Shown: in pieces, positions 8,404 to 17,182 of the stretch
Layout of the letters: every line of letters begins with the position of its first letter
Position numbering within the stretch: position 1 is the first letter of the stretch
NCBI GenBank assembly: GCA_964643355.1
Contig: CAZXPW010000003.1
Location: 1 to 64,000, forward strand
DNA from: FEN-1350 sp964643355
GTDB lineage: Bacteria > Planctomycetota > Phycisphaerae > Sedimentisphaerales > Anaerohalosphaeraceae
Reading direction: 5' to 3'
Length of the DNA stretch: 64,000 nucleotides
Notes under the pieces: model-generated
Database searches by the model: none
Seen by the model: only the letters and a program-made list of their open reading frames with translations
What the model was told of the DNA's origin: nothing
Program-made: the position numbers and the translations under genes

Positions 8404-9512
8404 ATCGGTTTCCAGGTAAACGGGTCGGCATCGACCCGGCTGAGGACTATTGTCGCATCCGGAATCGTTTTTTGCAACGCCTTGACGAGTTTTTTGAGGG
8501 CAAATCGTTCGGAGACGGTATGCGACAGACACAGACAAGTCAGGCCCGATTCCCGGGCGGCGACGGCCTGATGGTGTTTCAGTTCGCCCGTCAAGTACAG
8601 ATCACAACCGGCGGCGATGACTTGGTTGAGCAGTTTCCCGCAGGACCCGGCGCACACGGCGGCGGTACGAACCTGCCGTTTGGCGGGCCCCACAAGGCCG
8701 ACGGCGCCGGCACCGGTGGCCCGTTTGACTTTGGCGAGGACTTGGTCCAGGGAAAGCGGCTCGGGGAGAGTTCCCATCCGGCCCAGGCCCCAGCGATTTT
8801 CCATATCATGATGGCGCAACAAATCGAAGGCGGGCGTCTCGTAGGGATGGGATTTTCGCAGCGCGTCCAGAACGCCGGGGACACGGTCGGAGGGGACGAC
8901 GGATTCCAAACGAATTTCGGCGACTTTTTCGAGCTTTCCCCTGCGGCCCACAGCGGGGCGGGCCCCGGACAGGGGAAGGAAAGTCCCGGTACCCGGCGTT
9001 TGAAAGCCGCAATGCGAATACCGGCCGATTGCACCGGCTCCGGAGGCGTAGATGGCCTCGGCGACGCGATTGACGGATTCGACGGGTACGAAGGTCACCA
9101 ATTTGTACAAAGGACCTTCGGGCGCCTCGACAAAGTCTCCGATCGGTTTTATGTTTTTCAGAGTAAGAATCTCTGCAAGCTGGTCGTTGATTCCTCCCAT
9201 CACAGCGTCATAGGCGGTGTGGATGGAGATCACGGACAGACATTGCCGGATCAGTTCGTGAACGATCGAACCGGGGCCCGGCGAGGTAATCGTCTTGAGG
9301 GCATCCCAGAGGACGGGATGATAACTGAGGATCAACTGAGCGCGGCGACGGACGGCTTCGGCCAAGACCGCGGCCGTGATGTCGATGGTGACCAGGATCG
9401 TACGGACGGCCTGGTCTGCGTCGCCGACCAGCAGGCCGACATTGTCCCACGGTTGGGCCAGTTTCATCGGTACGATCGAATCGAGTTGTCGCAGGATGTC
9501 GCGAACTTTCAT
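8400..9512 (-). CDS. Nif3-like dinuclear metal-centre protein (YqfO type, with PII-like insert)
   Basis: A 370-aa member of the Nif3/YbgI family, often annotated GTP cyclohydrolase 1 type 2 homologue; the physiological role is unsettled. Metal-binding signatures are visible: SYHPVLWD (about residue 65), SIHTAYDAV (about 97) and, near the C-terminus, LTGELKHHQ and CLSHTVSER. Residues about 130-235 are an insertion starting YKLVTFVPVESVNRVAEAI, matching the PII/CutA-like domain that separates the long YqfO type from short YbgI. The ATG at 9512 was chosen because the longer frame overlaps pabC. It starts 4 nt after pabC and overlaps scpB, so it belongs to the same operon. Confidence 0.85.
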   Translation of the reverse strand: MKVRDILRQLDSIVPMKLAQPWDNVGLLVGDADQAVRTILVTIDITAAVLAEAVRRRAQLILSYHPVLWDALKTITSPGPGSIVHELIRQCLSVISIHTAYDAVMGGINDQLAEILTLKNIKPIGDFVEAPEGPLYKLVTFVPVESVNRVAEAIYASGAGAIGRYSHCGFQTPGTGTFLPLSGARPAVGRRGKLEKVAEIRLESVVPSDRVPGVLDALRKSHPYETPAFDLLRHHDMENRWGLGRMGTLPEPLSLDQVLAKVKRATGAGAVGLVGPAKRQVRTAAVCAGSCGKLLNQVIAAGCDLYLTGELKHHQAVAARESGLTCLCLSHTVSERFALKKLVKALQKTIPDATIVLSRVDADPFTWKPI

Positions 9513-9516
9513 GGTT

Positions 9517-10371
9517 TTATCCCTGGGGAGTGTCGGAGGAAATCCGATGATGAAAGGCCTCCATGAGTTTTTGAGTGACCGGACCGACCTTGCCGTCGCC
9601 GACGGTATGGGCTTCCACGCCGACGACGGGCATCGCGCCCATGATGACATTGGAGACAAACACCTCGTCGGCGGAGAGCAGGTCCTTGATCGTCAAGCGA
9701 GATTCGTTGAGGGGGATTTGCATTTCCTGGGCCAGACGGCAAAGGTGTTTTCGGGCGATACCGGGCAAAACCGGCGTTTCCAGCGAAGGCGTGGTGACGG
9801 CGTTGTTTTTTACGAGAAAGACATTGCTGATACAGCCCTCGGCAAGCCAATTCTCGGTGGTGAACCACAGGGCCTCCGCGGCGTTTTTCCGATGCGCGTT
9901 CTGCAGGGCCAGAAGCCGCGAGCCGTAACTGGTGGTTTTGTGGCCGGTGATCGGATCGGATGGATTTTGTCGATAATCGGTCAGGATAACCCGGATCCCT
10001 TTCTGGTAGTATTCGCGGGGATACGGCTGAAACGGGGCGGCGGTGATCAGGACCGTCGGGGAAGGAGAATCGGTCTGACCGATGGGACCCGAAGTTACGG
10101 TCAGTCGGATCCGGGCATCGGTCAGTTCGTTGGCCTGAAGAACGCGGTAGATGGCTTTTTCGAACCAGGACTTCTCGTGAGGACAGGGAATCGACAGTTT
10201 CGCGGCACTGGTCAGCAGTCGGTCCAGATGGTCGGCAAGAGCAAAAACCCGTCCGCGGTCGGAACGAAGGGTCTCGAACAGACCCATGCCGTAAAGAAAT
10301 CCGCTGTCCGTGACGGACAGAGCGGCCTGATCCTGTTCCACGATCGTTTCATTAAGAAAGACTCGAGCCAT
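9517..10371 (-). CDS. pabC: Aminotransferase class IV, probable 4-amino-4-deoxychorismate lyase
   Basis: A 284-aa PLP enzyme of fold-type IV. The N-terminus MARVFLNETIVEQDQA followed by SGFLYGMGLFETLR is characteristic. Lys145 in GHKTTSYG is the expected Schiff-base lysine and AEGCISNVFLVK is the conserved PLP-phosphate/substrate block. Such proteins may be PabC, a branched-chain aminotransferase or a D-amino-acid aminotransferase; the position 14 nt after pabB makes release of p-aminobenzoate from aminodeoxychorismate, for folate, the best reading. The ATG at 10371 replaces a much longer artificial frame that overlaps pabB. Confidence 0.84.
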   Translation of the reverse strand: MARVFLNETIVEQDQAALSVTDSGFLYGMGLFETLRSDRGRVFALADHLDRLLTSAAKLSIPCPHEKSWFEKAIYRVLQANELTDARIRLTVTSGPIGQTDSPSPTVLITAAPFQPYPREYYQKGIRVILTDYRQNPSDPITGHKTTSYGSRLLALQNAHRKNAAEALWFTTENWLAEGCISNVFLVKNNAVTTPSLETPVLPGIARKHLCRLAQEMQIPLNESRLTIKDLLSADEVFVSNVIMGAMPVVGVEAHTVGDGKVGPVTQKLMEAFHHRISSDTPQG

Positions 10372-10385
10372 CGAAATCCGGCGTC

Positions 10386-11852
10386 CTACGAGATTATGTG
10401 CATCGGCGGACGATACCGACTCGCCGCCGACAATCCGGCCCACAACGCGCGGGCCTTGACCCGTGTTTCTTCCCATTCGGCATCGGGATCGGAATCGACG
10501 ACGATTCCTCCTCCGGTATGAAAATGGGCCCGGCCACAGGTGATGATACAGGTTCGGATGGCGATGTTCAAGCATGCGGTTCCATCCAGGCCGAGAAATC
10601 CGATGTTGCCGGTGTAGAGGCCGCGACGGACGGGTTCGAGTTGCTCGATGATCTGCATGGCGCGGATCTTTGGGGCGCCGGTGATCGAACCGCCGGGAAA
10701 AACGGCGCGGAGGATCTCGCAAAACGAAGACAGGCCGTATTCCAATGGCGGGCGGCGCAACGATCCTGCGATGGTGGCCACGGCGTGAAACAGCGTGGCG
10801 AAGGTCTCCAATGTCCGGGGTTGAACGACCTCGACGGTTCCGGGACGGCAGATTCGGTGTAAGTCGTTGCGTTCCAGATCGACAATCATGTTCAGTTCGG
10901 CCTGTTCCTTGGCGCTGTTGAGCAACTCGAGACATTGGGTTCGATTGAATGTTTCGCAGTCGGGGCCGGTTTGAGATCGTGGCCGCGTCCCCTTGATGGG
11001 CTGCGTGGAAATTTTTTCGCCGCAGAGGGTCAGAAACATTTCCGGAGACGCACTGACAATTGATATATCGCCAGTATCGAGGTAGGCCGCAAAAGGGCTG
11101 GGATTGTGTTGATTGTGCCAGCGGAACAGATCTCTTGGGTCGGCTAAAAAGGGACTCGAAAACCGCCGCGAGAAATTGATCTGATAGATTTCTCCGTCCA
11201 GGATGTATTGGTGTATTGAGCGGAGGGCGTTGTCGTAGTCCTGGCGCGTCGTCCGGCTTTGGATTTCGATTGGATCCGTTGTATCGGAGTCGAAGCGAGG
11301 AACAACCGGTTCCCGATACTGGGCGGCTTGGGTGAGGATTTCATCGAGACCCTCCAGTTTTTCGCTGGAAGAAACGGAATCCCCCGGGAAGGAGACGGCG
11401 ATCAGTCGCAAGATGTTTTCGGAATGATCATAAACAAATGCGCGATCATACAGACACAATCGAATCAACGGCGTTTGAAGATCGTCCACGATTGCGGGAT
11501 TGGCCTCAATCCGTTCAAGATGTCGGCACAGGTCATAACTGAAAAAGCCGATCCAACCGCCGCAAAAAAATCCATCCGGCAGAAGATCGCGACTGCGCGA
11601 ATCGAGAGCGTAACGATTGAGTCCTTCGCGGAGAACCGACAACGGGTTCGGCTCCCAATGGGGGATTTCCAGCGTGTCCACCGGATCGAAGGCGAAGATG
11701 GAGTACCGCCCGCCCCAGCGGGAAGCGGGATTGGTGCCAAGAATCGCGGGATTGGATTGTCGGCCGACCCATTGCGCCAGAGAGTCCAGCGGAATGCTAA
11801 TGTGTCGTTTTCGACAGGCGAGACGGCCGCGGATCGACAAGGAAGAGGTCAT
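10386..11852 (-). CDS. pabB: Aminodeoxychorismate synthase component I
   Basis: A 488-aa chorismate-utilising enzyme that aminates chorismate to 4-amino-4-deoxychorismate for folate synthesis. The diagnostic motif PIKGTRPR is present with Lys287, the PabB-specific catalytic lysine (TrpE has a different residue there). Other blocks are WIGFFSYD in the N-terminal half, IYQINFSRRF, SPEMFL, ELNMIVDLERNDL, FPGGSITGAPK and HTGGGIVVDSDP. Length is normal for a stand-alone component I; the glutaminase partner PabA is not nearby, so it may be shared with anthranilate synthase elsewhere. Its ATG overlaps the deoC stop in an ATGA. Confidence 0.93.
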   Translation of the reverse strand: MTSSLSIRGRLACRKRHISIPLDSLAQWVGRQSNPAILGTNPASRWGGRYSIFAFDPVDTLEIPHWEPNPLSVLREGLNRYALDSRSRDLLPDGFFCGGWIGFFSYDLCRHLERIEANPAIVDDLQTPLIRLCLYDRAFVYDHSENILRLIAVSFPGDSVSSSEKLEGLDEILTQAAQYREPVVPRFDSDTTDPIEIQSRTTRQDYDNALRSIHQYILDGEIYQINFSRRFSSPFLADPRDLFRWHNQHNPSPFAAYLDTGDISIVSASPEMFLTLCGEKISTQPIKGTRPRSQTGPDCETFNRTQCLELLNSAKEQAELNMIVDLERNDLHRICRPGTVEVVQPRTLETFATLFHAVATIAGSLRRPPLEYGLSSFCEILRAVFPGGSITGAPKIRAMQIIEQLEPVRRGLYTGNIGFLGLDGTACLNIAIRTCIITCGRAHFHTGGGIVVDSDPDAEWEETRVKARALWAGLSAASRYRPPMHIIS

Positions 11853-12541
11853 ACTCGTTTTGATTCGTCAAATTGCCGGACGATCTGGACGCAGGAAGAG
11901 GAACCCAAACGGGCGGCCCCGGCTTCGATCATGGCCAGGGCTTGATCGGCGGATCGAATGCCGCCGGCGGCCTTGATTTTACATTTCGGTGCGGCAGTGG
12001 CCATGAAACGGACGGCCTGGATGGTCGCGCCACCGGCGGGATGAAGGCCGGTGCTGGTTTTGAGGAAGTCAACCCCAAGGCGATTTGCGATTTGACAGAC
12101 AAATGCGAGTTGGGCTTCATTCAACGCTGCCGATTCAACAATCATCTTGAGCGGAACGGCGGGACGCATGGATCGACAGACTTTCAGGACCGCGGTCATT
12201 TCCTGACTCAAACGATCCGAATCCCCCTCCAGGATGGCGGCCAGGTCGGCGACCATATCGATCTCGTCGGCTCCTGCCAGGATGGCGGCCTCGGCTTCTA
12301 TTGCCTTGATTCGCGGCAGTTCGGCGCCGAGCGGAAAACCGACAACCGAGCAGACGCCGACGCCCTTGCCGTGGAGAAGATCGCTGGCCAGCGAAATCCA
12401 TCGCGGATTGATACAGACCGTTGCGAAGTGATAACGAATCGCTTCATCGCAGATTCGACGGATGTCCGCCGAAGTGGCCGAGGCCGACAGCAGAGTGTGA
12501 TCGAAGTAGCCGGCCAATTGGTTTGCGGTTTGGGGAATCAT
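11849..12541 (-). CDS. deoC: Deoxyribose-phosphate aldolase
   Basis: A 230-aa TIM-barrel class I aldolase that cleaves 2-deoxyribose 5-phosphate to glyceraldehyde 3-phosphate and acetaldehyde in deoxynucleoside catabolism. The Schiff-base lysine is Lys161 in FLKTSTG; the second catalytic lysine lies in KIKAAGGIRS, and EIDMVADL carries the conserved Asp. DHTLLSASAT is the usual N-terminal block. Length and motifs are normal. It overlaps both neighbours by 4 nt. The upstream partner carries a nucleoside-deoxyribosyltransferase-like domain, which hints at a shared deoxynucleoside theme. Confidence 0.93.
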   Translation of the reverse strand: MIPQTANQLAGYFDHTLLSASATSADIRRICDEAIRYHFATVCINPRWISLASDLLHGKGVGVCSVVGFPLGAELPRIKAIEAEAAILAGADEIDMVADLAAILEGDSDRLSQEMTAVLKVCRSMRPAVPLKMIVESAALNEAQLAFVCQIANRLGVDFLKTSTGLHPAGGATIQAVRFMATAAPKCKIKAAGGIRSADQALAMIEAGAARLGSSSCVQIVRQFDESKRV

Positions 12542-13650
12542 CGGGATTCTCCGGAGATGCCAGTTTGGGCGGGGACGGGGAATCGTCGGTCGAAATAGTC
12601 GATCGCTTCGGACAGAGTTCGAAAGACTTTCGTCGCCGTCTGCGTGACAAAGACCGATGGGTTTCGTTTGGCCTGCCAGATCACGAAGACTTCCTTGGCG
12701 GCTTCATGGGCGTGCTGGAGTTCTCGCTCGACTCCGCTGGACACCGCCGCCGAGCCGTCGGGCAGGGCGGGGATGAAACTGACGATCATGTCCGATTGGT
12801 CGATCAAAGCAAAGTCGCGAGCGTAAATCTGGCTGTTGATGTCGGCCTCGATGGATAGGATCTCGCGGGCATCAAAGGATACCCTCTGACCGAGGGCCGT
12901 CACTTCGATCGTGGGTCGTCCCGCGGCAAGGGCTTGCTGCGCATAACAGGGCAGATACGCCTCTTCCAGGTCGCCCGGATCGAAACAGATCCAAAATCGT
13001 TTGATTCTGGCGCGGAAATCTTCGATTTCCCGGATGACTTCGGGCAGATGCATGACATGCGTCATGGGGAAACTGAGGTAGGCCTTCTTTCGTTGCGGCT
13101 CAAAGAGCAGACGATAGAAGGCCTCCACGGTTCCATCGCCGCAGCCGCGGGAGAGAATATAGAAGCCGGCTTTGTCGTTGGAGCCGCGCTGCATCATCTC
13201 GGTTGCGAGGATCTCTTCCTCGCGCCAGACCAACAAGTCCTTAAGCGAATGCCGCATCGGGTGCTGTTGGCTGAGCCGGATATGCAGCGGCTCGATGCTG
13301 TCGACCATGCAGACAAACAGATCGGGGTGCAGGCGACGAATCTGATCGAAGTCGAACGCGGGAAACAGGCCGTGCCTCCAGCGGAATGTCGCGTGGGTAT
13401 TGACGATCAAGTCGGCGCCTCCACGGGCGCGGGACAGGATATCCTTCATGACGCTGCGACGGAGGCCGTGCAGCCGTCTGAGGGGGATGTCGAGAATGCG
13501 GCCGGGAGCGATGTCCGGCGCCTCGGCGTACATCATATCGCCGATATTGCACAGATCGATCTTGTGACCGCAGCTTTGGGCTCGTTCGCAGACGGCCCGC
13601 AGATACGGTTTTTTATCGATCCCGACGGTGCCGGTTACGACGACGATCAT
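12538..13650 (-). CDS. P-loop kinase-like protein fused to a nucleoside 2-deoxyribosyltransferase-like domain
   Basis: A 370-aa soluble protein. The N-terminal half begins MIVVVTGTVGIDKKPYL, a Walker-A-like loop of the adenylate-kinase type in which the usual K-[ST] is K-K-P, so nucleotide binding may be altered; NTHATFRW and LFVCMVDSIEPL fit a kinase-like core. From about residue 190 (KKAYLSFPMTHV) to 350 the pattern changes to a Rossmann-like fold with IDQSDMIVSFIP, then DGSAAVSSGVERELQHA and VFVIW, resembling nucleoside 2-deoxyribosyltransferases. The ATGA overlap with deoC supports coupling. No specific function is assigned. Confidence 0.68.
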   Translation of the reverse strand: MIVVVTGTVGIDKKPYLRAVCERAQSCGHKIDLCNIGDMMYAEAPDIAPGRILDIPLRRLHGLRRSVMKDILSRARGGADLIVNTHATFRWRHGLFPAFDFDQIRRLHPDLFVCMVDSIEPLHIRLSQQHPMRHSLKDLLVWREEEILATEMMQRGSNDKAGFYILSRGCGDGTVEAFYRLLFEPQRKKAYLSFPMTHVMHLPEVIREIEDFRARIKRFWICFDPGDLEEAYLPCYAQQALAAGRPTIEVTALGQRVSFDAREILSIEADINSQIYARDFALIDQSDMIVSFIPALPDGSAAVSSGVERELQHAHEAAKEVFVIWQAKRNPSVFVTQTATKVFRTLSEAIDYFDRRFPVPAQTGISGESR

Positions 13651-13701
13651 CCCTGTCTTCCCATCCGATGGAATCCATCTATCGAATAGTCATAATGTCC
13701 G

Positions 13702-14790
13702 TTACAGATTGGCCAGCCGCTGCCGCTTGTCATAGTCCATCAGGGCCCTGATCATTTCGTCCATGTCGCCGAGGATGAATTTGTCGAGGTTGTAGAGCGA
13801 GACATTGATCCGGTGATCCGTCACGCGGTTCTGCGGGAAATTGTAGGTCCGAATCCGCTGCGAACGGTCGCCGGAGCCGATCATGGTTTTGCGTTTCTGG
13901 TCGCGCTCGGCGCTGATTCTGCCCTGCTGTAGGTCGTAGATGCGGCTACGGAGGATCCGCCAGGCCTTGGCGCGGTTCTTGTGCTGGCTGCGTTCGTCCC
14001 GCATACTGACGGTGATGCCGGTCGGGATGTGTTCGAGCCGGATGGCGCTGTTAACCTTGTTGACATTCTGGCCGCCGGCCCCGCCGGATCGGCAAACCTG
14101 TTCGACGACATCGTCGGGATTGATCTGAACATCGACCTCTTCCGGCTCCGGCAGCACGGCGACGGTGGCCGCGGAGGTGTGGATCCGACCCTGCGCTTCG
14201 GTTTCGGGCACGCGCTGAACACGATGGCCACCGCCTTCGTAGCCCAGGTGAGCCCAGACGCCGGGTCCGGAGACATTGACGATGACTTCGCGGAGACCGC
14301 CCATATCGCTGGGGCTGTAGGACAGCAGTTCGCTCTTCCAGCCCTTGGCGTCGCAATAGCGGGTGTACATGTTGTACAGGTCGCGGGCAAAAAGGGCGGC
14401 CTCTTCGCCGCCGGTGCCGGCACGAACCTCGAGGATGACCGATGCGATGGCCGAATCATCGGACATGACCAGCGAATCGCGAATGTCGTCATAGAGGCGG
14501 GTTTTGATCGGGGTCAAGCGGGCGATCTCCTCTGTCGCCATCTGCTTGAGCTCGAGATCGGCATTCGCATCCGCCTGCATCTGTTCGGCCTGTTCGATTT
14601 CGGTCTGATACTTGCGGTATTCACGATATCGCTCGACGGTCGTTCGGAGCTTGCCCTGTTCCTTGCTCAGGGGAATGACTTTCGCCGGGTCGCATGCCAC
14701 GGCCGGATCGAGAATCTGCCGTTCGATCTGGCTATACCGGGCATCGAGCTGCTCGAGCTTGGCGATAATGGGGTCTTGTGTCTGTTGCAT
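13702..14790 (-). CDS. prfA: Peptide chain release factor 1
   Basis: A 362-aa class I release factor that reads UAA and UAG and triggers peptidyl-tRNA hydrolysis on the ribosome. The universal GGQ motif appears in SGGAGGQNVNKV, and QRVPETEAQGRIHTSAATVAV just before it is the standard RF1 block that contains the codon-reading neighbourhood. The N-terminal helical domain is complete and the C-terminal RTYNFPQNRVTDHR block is present. Length is normal. It lies 119 nt downstream of rpmE, a widespread bacterial gene pairing, and 51 nt upstream of the P-loop/deoxyribosyltransferase-like gene. Confidence 0.96.
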   Translation of the reverse strand: MQQTQDPIIAKLEQLDARYSQIERQILDPAVACDPAKVIPLSKEQGKLRTTVERYREYRKYQTEIEQAEQMQADANADLELKQMATEEIARLTPIKTRLYDDIRDSLVMSDDSAIASVILEVRAGTGGEEAALFARDLYNMYTRYCDAKGWKSELLSYSPSDMGGLREVIVNVSGPGVWAHLGYEGGGHRVQRVPETEAQGRIHTSAATVAVLPEPEEVDVQINPDDVVEQVCRSGGAGGQNVNKVNSAIRLEHIPTGITVSMRDERSQHKNRAKAWRILRSRIYDLQQGRISAERDQKRKTMIGSGDRSQRIRTYNFPQNRVTDHRINVSLYNLDKFILGDMDEMIRALMDYDKRQRLANL

Positions 14791-14909
14791 GGATCGATCC
14801 GCTTATGCGGCCGAGAACTTGTACCGGCCGATACGGTCAAAAAAAATACGCTGCCAATCCATAATTCGTACAATTACGACCAGCAGCGCAACAAGGTTGT
14901 CGATGGAAG

Positions 14910-15131
14910 CTACTTCTCGGCCTTCTTCATATACCCGGTGCCGTACTTTTTCTGGAAGCGTTCGATACGACCGGCCGTGTCCACGAACTTCTGCTTGCCC
15001 GTGAAAAACGGGTGACACATCGAGCAGATATCCGCGTGGATTTCCTTGGCGGTACTGCGGGTTTCGAAACTGTTTCCGCAGCCGCAATGGACCTTAACCA
15101 CCTGATAATTCGGATGAATATCTTTCTTCAT
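14910..15131 (-). CDS. rpmE: 50S ribosomal protein L31
   Basis: A 73-aa zinc-binding L31 (C+ type): cysteines in VHCGCGNSF and CSMCHPF provide the metal ligands, and MKKDIHPNY and the basic KYGTGYMKK end are typical. The ATG at 15131 is the first with a family-like N-terminus; the longer open frame is rejected. A promoter with a perfect TATAAT lies 41-68 nt upstream (15172-15199). It is the first gene of the long minus-strand run. Confidence 0.95.
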   Translation of the reverse strand: MKKDIHPNYQVVKVHCGCGNSFETRSTAKEIHADICSMCHPFFTGKQKFVDTAGRIERFQKKYGTGYMKKAEK

Positions 15132-15171
15132 CGGTTCAACTCCATTCGCTATCAATTCCCGAAAAACTCCA

Positions 15172-15199
15172 ATTATAAACTGAATCGGACGAGATTCAA
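15172..15199 (-). promoter_or_regulatory. Candidate rpmE-prfA promoter
   Basis: On the minus strand, TTGAAT, a 16-nt spacer and TATAAT, giving a start near 15165 and a leader of about 35 nt to rpmE. Confidence 0.6.
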
Positions 15200-15233
15200 G
15201 AAAAATTTCCAAAATTTTCAGGGGGAATTGCCC

Positions 15234-15266
15234 AAAAAAAGACAGACAGGCCCAAAACCTGTCTGT
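15234..15266 (-). terminator. Intrinsic terminator of the glycine-zipper lipoprotein gene
   Basis: On the minus strand a 9-bp perfect stem ACAGACAGG / CCTGTCTGT with a 7-nt loop is followed, after one C, by seven T. It lies about 70 nt beyond the lipoprotein stop and isolates it from rpmE. Confidence 0.85.
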
Positions 15267-15338
15267 AAAATGCCCAAAATTCGATAAATGCTACACAACC
15301 ATCTCCGTCCGGTTAAGCAAACAATCGGCGATAGCTGC

Positions 15339-15761
15339 TTAAAAACCGTATACCATTTTCAAGTCCGCTTCAGACGGCATATTTTGGTAGATTTCTCCTC
15401 GGGGTCCGATGAAATTGGGGCCATCCTTACGGAGCTTGACCGGAACCTTCGAGCCGTTACTATTGGTGATCCAGACGGTAACCGTATTCTGCTCTTCCCG
15501 GATCTGGGACATTTGCTGCTGATTTTCCTTCTTGGTTTTGTTCTTATCAGACTCGTTTCCGATGAGATAGCCGCCGGCAGCACCCACTCCCGCGCCAATC
15601 AATGTGCCGGTCGTATTGTGGCCGATCGCTTGCCCGATTCCTGCGCCTGCGGCCGTTCCAATCAGGGCTCCGGTCTGCGCGTCCGATTCACAACCCGTCA
15701 AAATCACCGTTCCCAATCCGAGGGAAACCACCAATCCTACCATAATAATTGTCTTCAACAT
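15339..15761 (-). CDS. Glycine-zipper lipoprotein
   Basis: A 140-aa predicted lipoprotein. The signal peptide ends in the lipobox LTGC (Cys about residue 23). Residues about 30-65 form a glycine-zipper (GALIGTAAGAGIGQAIG, then GTLIGAGVGAAGGYLIG), a membrane-associated helical hairpin seen in outer-membrane and OmpA-like proteins. The C-terminal 60 residues form a small beta-rich domain (TVTVWITNSNGSKVPVKL) that may be periplasmic. The ATG at 15761 has AAAGGA about 9 nt upstream; a longer frame starting at 15803 lies near the promoter -10 and is rejected. It has its own consensus promoter and terminator, so it is a single-gene, probably abundant, transcript. Confidence 0.8.
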   Translation of the reverse strand: MLKTIIMVGLVVSLGLGTVILTGCESDAQTGALIGTAAGAGIGQAIGHNTTGTLIGAGVGAAGGYLIGNESDKNKTKKENQQQMSQIREEQNTVTVWITNSNGSKVPVKLRKDGPNFIGPRGEIYQNMPSEADLKMVYGF

Positions 15762-15813
15762 CGCGATTTTTCCTTTCAAAAAGGCATATTCCGCCTCTGG
15801 CATTGTACCATAA

Positions 15814-15841
15814 ACTATATACGACCAGCGGGGTTTGTCAA
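15814..15841 (-). promoter_or_regulatory. Candidate promoter of the glycine-zipper lipoprotein
   Basis: On the minus strand, a perfect TTGACA, a 16-nt spacer and TATAGT. The predicted leader to the ATG at 15761 is about 45 nt. Confidence 0.65.
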
Positions 15842-15950
15842 GTCCAAACTCATCGGATTCCTCTTGGGTATGGGATTGTATTCCCGCAGCCGTTCATTAT
15901 CATAGACGCACGGACTGGCCAAAAAATTTCAATTGGATCGGAGATTTCGC

Positions 15951-16748
15951 ATGAAACCGTCGTTAATCGTTAGCGGGGCCGCGGGGCGGATGGGAAAGCG
16001 CATCCTGGCTCTGGCCGCAGAGAGCAAGCAATTTACGATCGTCGCCGCCTTGGAGCGAGAAGATCATCCGGATCTCGGCAAGGATGCCGGCCTGGTCGCC
16101 GGGATCGGCGAATTGAATGTTATGATCGAGCATTCCAGCAACCTTACGGCCGATGTGATGGTCGACTTTTCGCTTCCCGAGGCGGCCGAACATTCGATTG
16201 ACTTCTGTATCGACAATAAGGTCGGCCTGATCATGGGTACAACCGGCCTATCCGGCGACCATCAAGCCATGCTTCGCCGGGCCGCCGAACACATCCCCGT
16301 TATTTACGGAACCAACATGAGCGTGGGCATGAATGTCCTGTTCAGTATCGTCGGCAAAGTCGCCGCTATGCTCGGCGACGCCTACGATATCGAGATTGTC
16401 GAGCAGCATCATCGCTTCAAGAAGGATTCCCCCAGCGGTTCGGCCCTGTCGCTGGCCGCCTCGATCTGCAAGGCCACGGCGCGTTCGTTCCCCGATTGCC
16501 TCGTCCACGGCCGCGTCGGCAAAGAGACCCTGCGAACTGCCGGAACCATCGGTATGCACGCCGTCCGCGCCGGCGACATCACCGGCGAACATTCCGTCAT
16601 CTACAGCACCCTCGGCGAAACCGTCCGCATCGAGCACTCCGCCCACAACCGCGACAACTTCGTCCGCGGTGCACTGCGGGCCGCCCTGTGGCTGGCCGGT
16701 AAACCCGCCGGCCAGTACTCCATGGCCGATGTCCTGGGCATCGGGTAA
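15951..16748 (+). CDS. dapB: 4-hydroxy-tetrahydrodipicolinate reductase
   Basis: A 265-aa NAD(P)H-dependent enzyme of the lysine/diaminopimelate pathway. The dinucleotide-binding loop is VSGAAGRMGKRI, followed by VMVDFSLPEA and IMGTTGLS. The catalytic block HHRFKKDSPSGSAL contains the His-His and Lys residues used for substrate and proton transfer; GEHSVIYSTLGETVRIEH near the C-terminus is typical. Length is normal. I used the ATG at 15951 rather than a TTG 18 nt earlier because GGAG lies upstream of it. It stands alone between divergent and unrelated genes; no other dap genes are in view. Confidence 0.95.
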   Translation: MKPSLIVSGAAGRMGKRILALAAESKQFTIVAALEREDHPDLGKDAGLVAGIGELNVMIEHSSNLTADVMVDFSLPEAAEHSIDFCIDNKVGLIMGTTGLSGDHQAMLRRAAEHIPVIYGTNMSVGMNVLFSIVGKVAAMLGDAYDIEIVEQHHRFKKDSPSGSALSLAASICKATARSFPDCLVHGRVGKETLRTAGTIGMHAVRAGDITGEHSVIYSTLGETVRIEHSAHNRDNFVRGALRAALWLAGKPAGQYSMADVLGIG

Positions 16749-17182
16749 GAGAACCCCATACGCAAGGGCCCTCTGTCTGAACCACCAGCGACCGACGACG
16801 GTTTGTATCATGATCAAAGCCATTTTACATTTTCAGAAAATCTTCGAACAAAATGCGCTTTCACTATCTTGCTGTTTTTGAGGGGTTGGAAAATCAGCAA
16901 GTCTTTGTAAGGCCGTTGGTTATCGAATTTGGGGCCCGGAAATTTCGGACAATCCGTGCACGATTTCCGGTAGGGTGGAGGGATCAATTGTTTGATTTTG
17001 ATAGGACCTTTTAGATTCGAAGAAGACCCAAAAGACACCCAAGAGGCATTTCGCAAAATGGTGAATGTTTAACGCAATGCGGACTTTCTATTTTCATACT
17101 TTGGGTTACAATACGGCTTCTGTAATTTTACCAAAACTGGGATAACACGAACGGTACAGATGAAACCTTTGGAGAAACCCCG
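16749..17182. other. Intergenic region, nothing recognisable
   Basis: 434 nt without a supported gene, hairpin terminator or RNA. A TACAAT at 17107-17112 could be a -10 element for the arabinofuranosidase gene but has no convincing -35 partner. A possible 80-codon minus-strand frame lacks any support. Confidence 0.5.

Noticed and set aside
8319..9566. 415-codon plus-strand frame
   Set aside because: Opposite the Nif3-like gene; composition is Gly/Asp/Phe-rich as expected from an antisense frame and no motif is seen.
9660..10935. Long N-terminal extension in the pabC frame
   Set aside because: It overlaps pabB and is not protein-like before the MARVF start at 10371.
13981..15015. 344-codon plus-strand frame
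   Set aside because: It is antisense to prfA and rpmE, both with firm motifs.
16814..17056. 80-codon minus-strand frame
   Set aside because: Low-complexity, no initiation signal and no support from neighbours.
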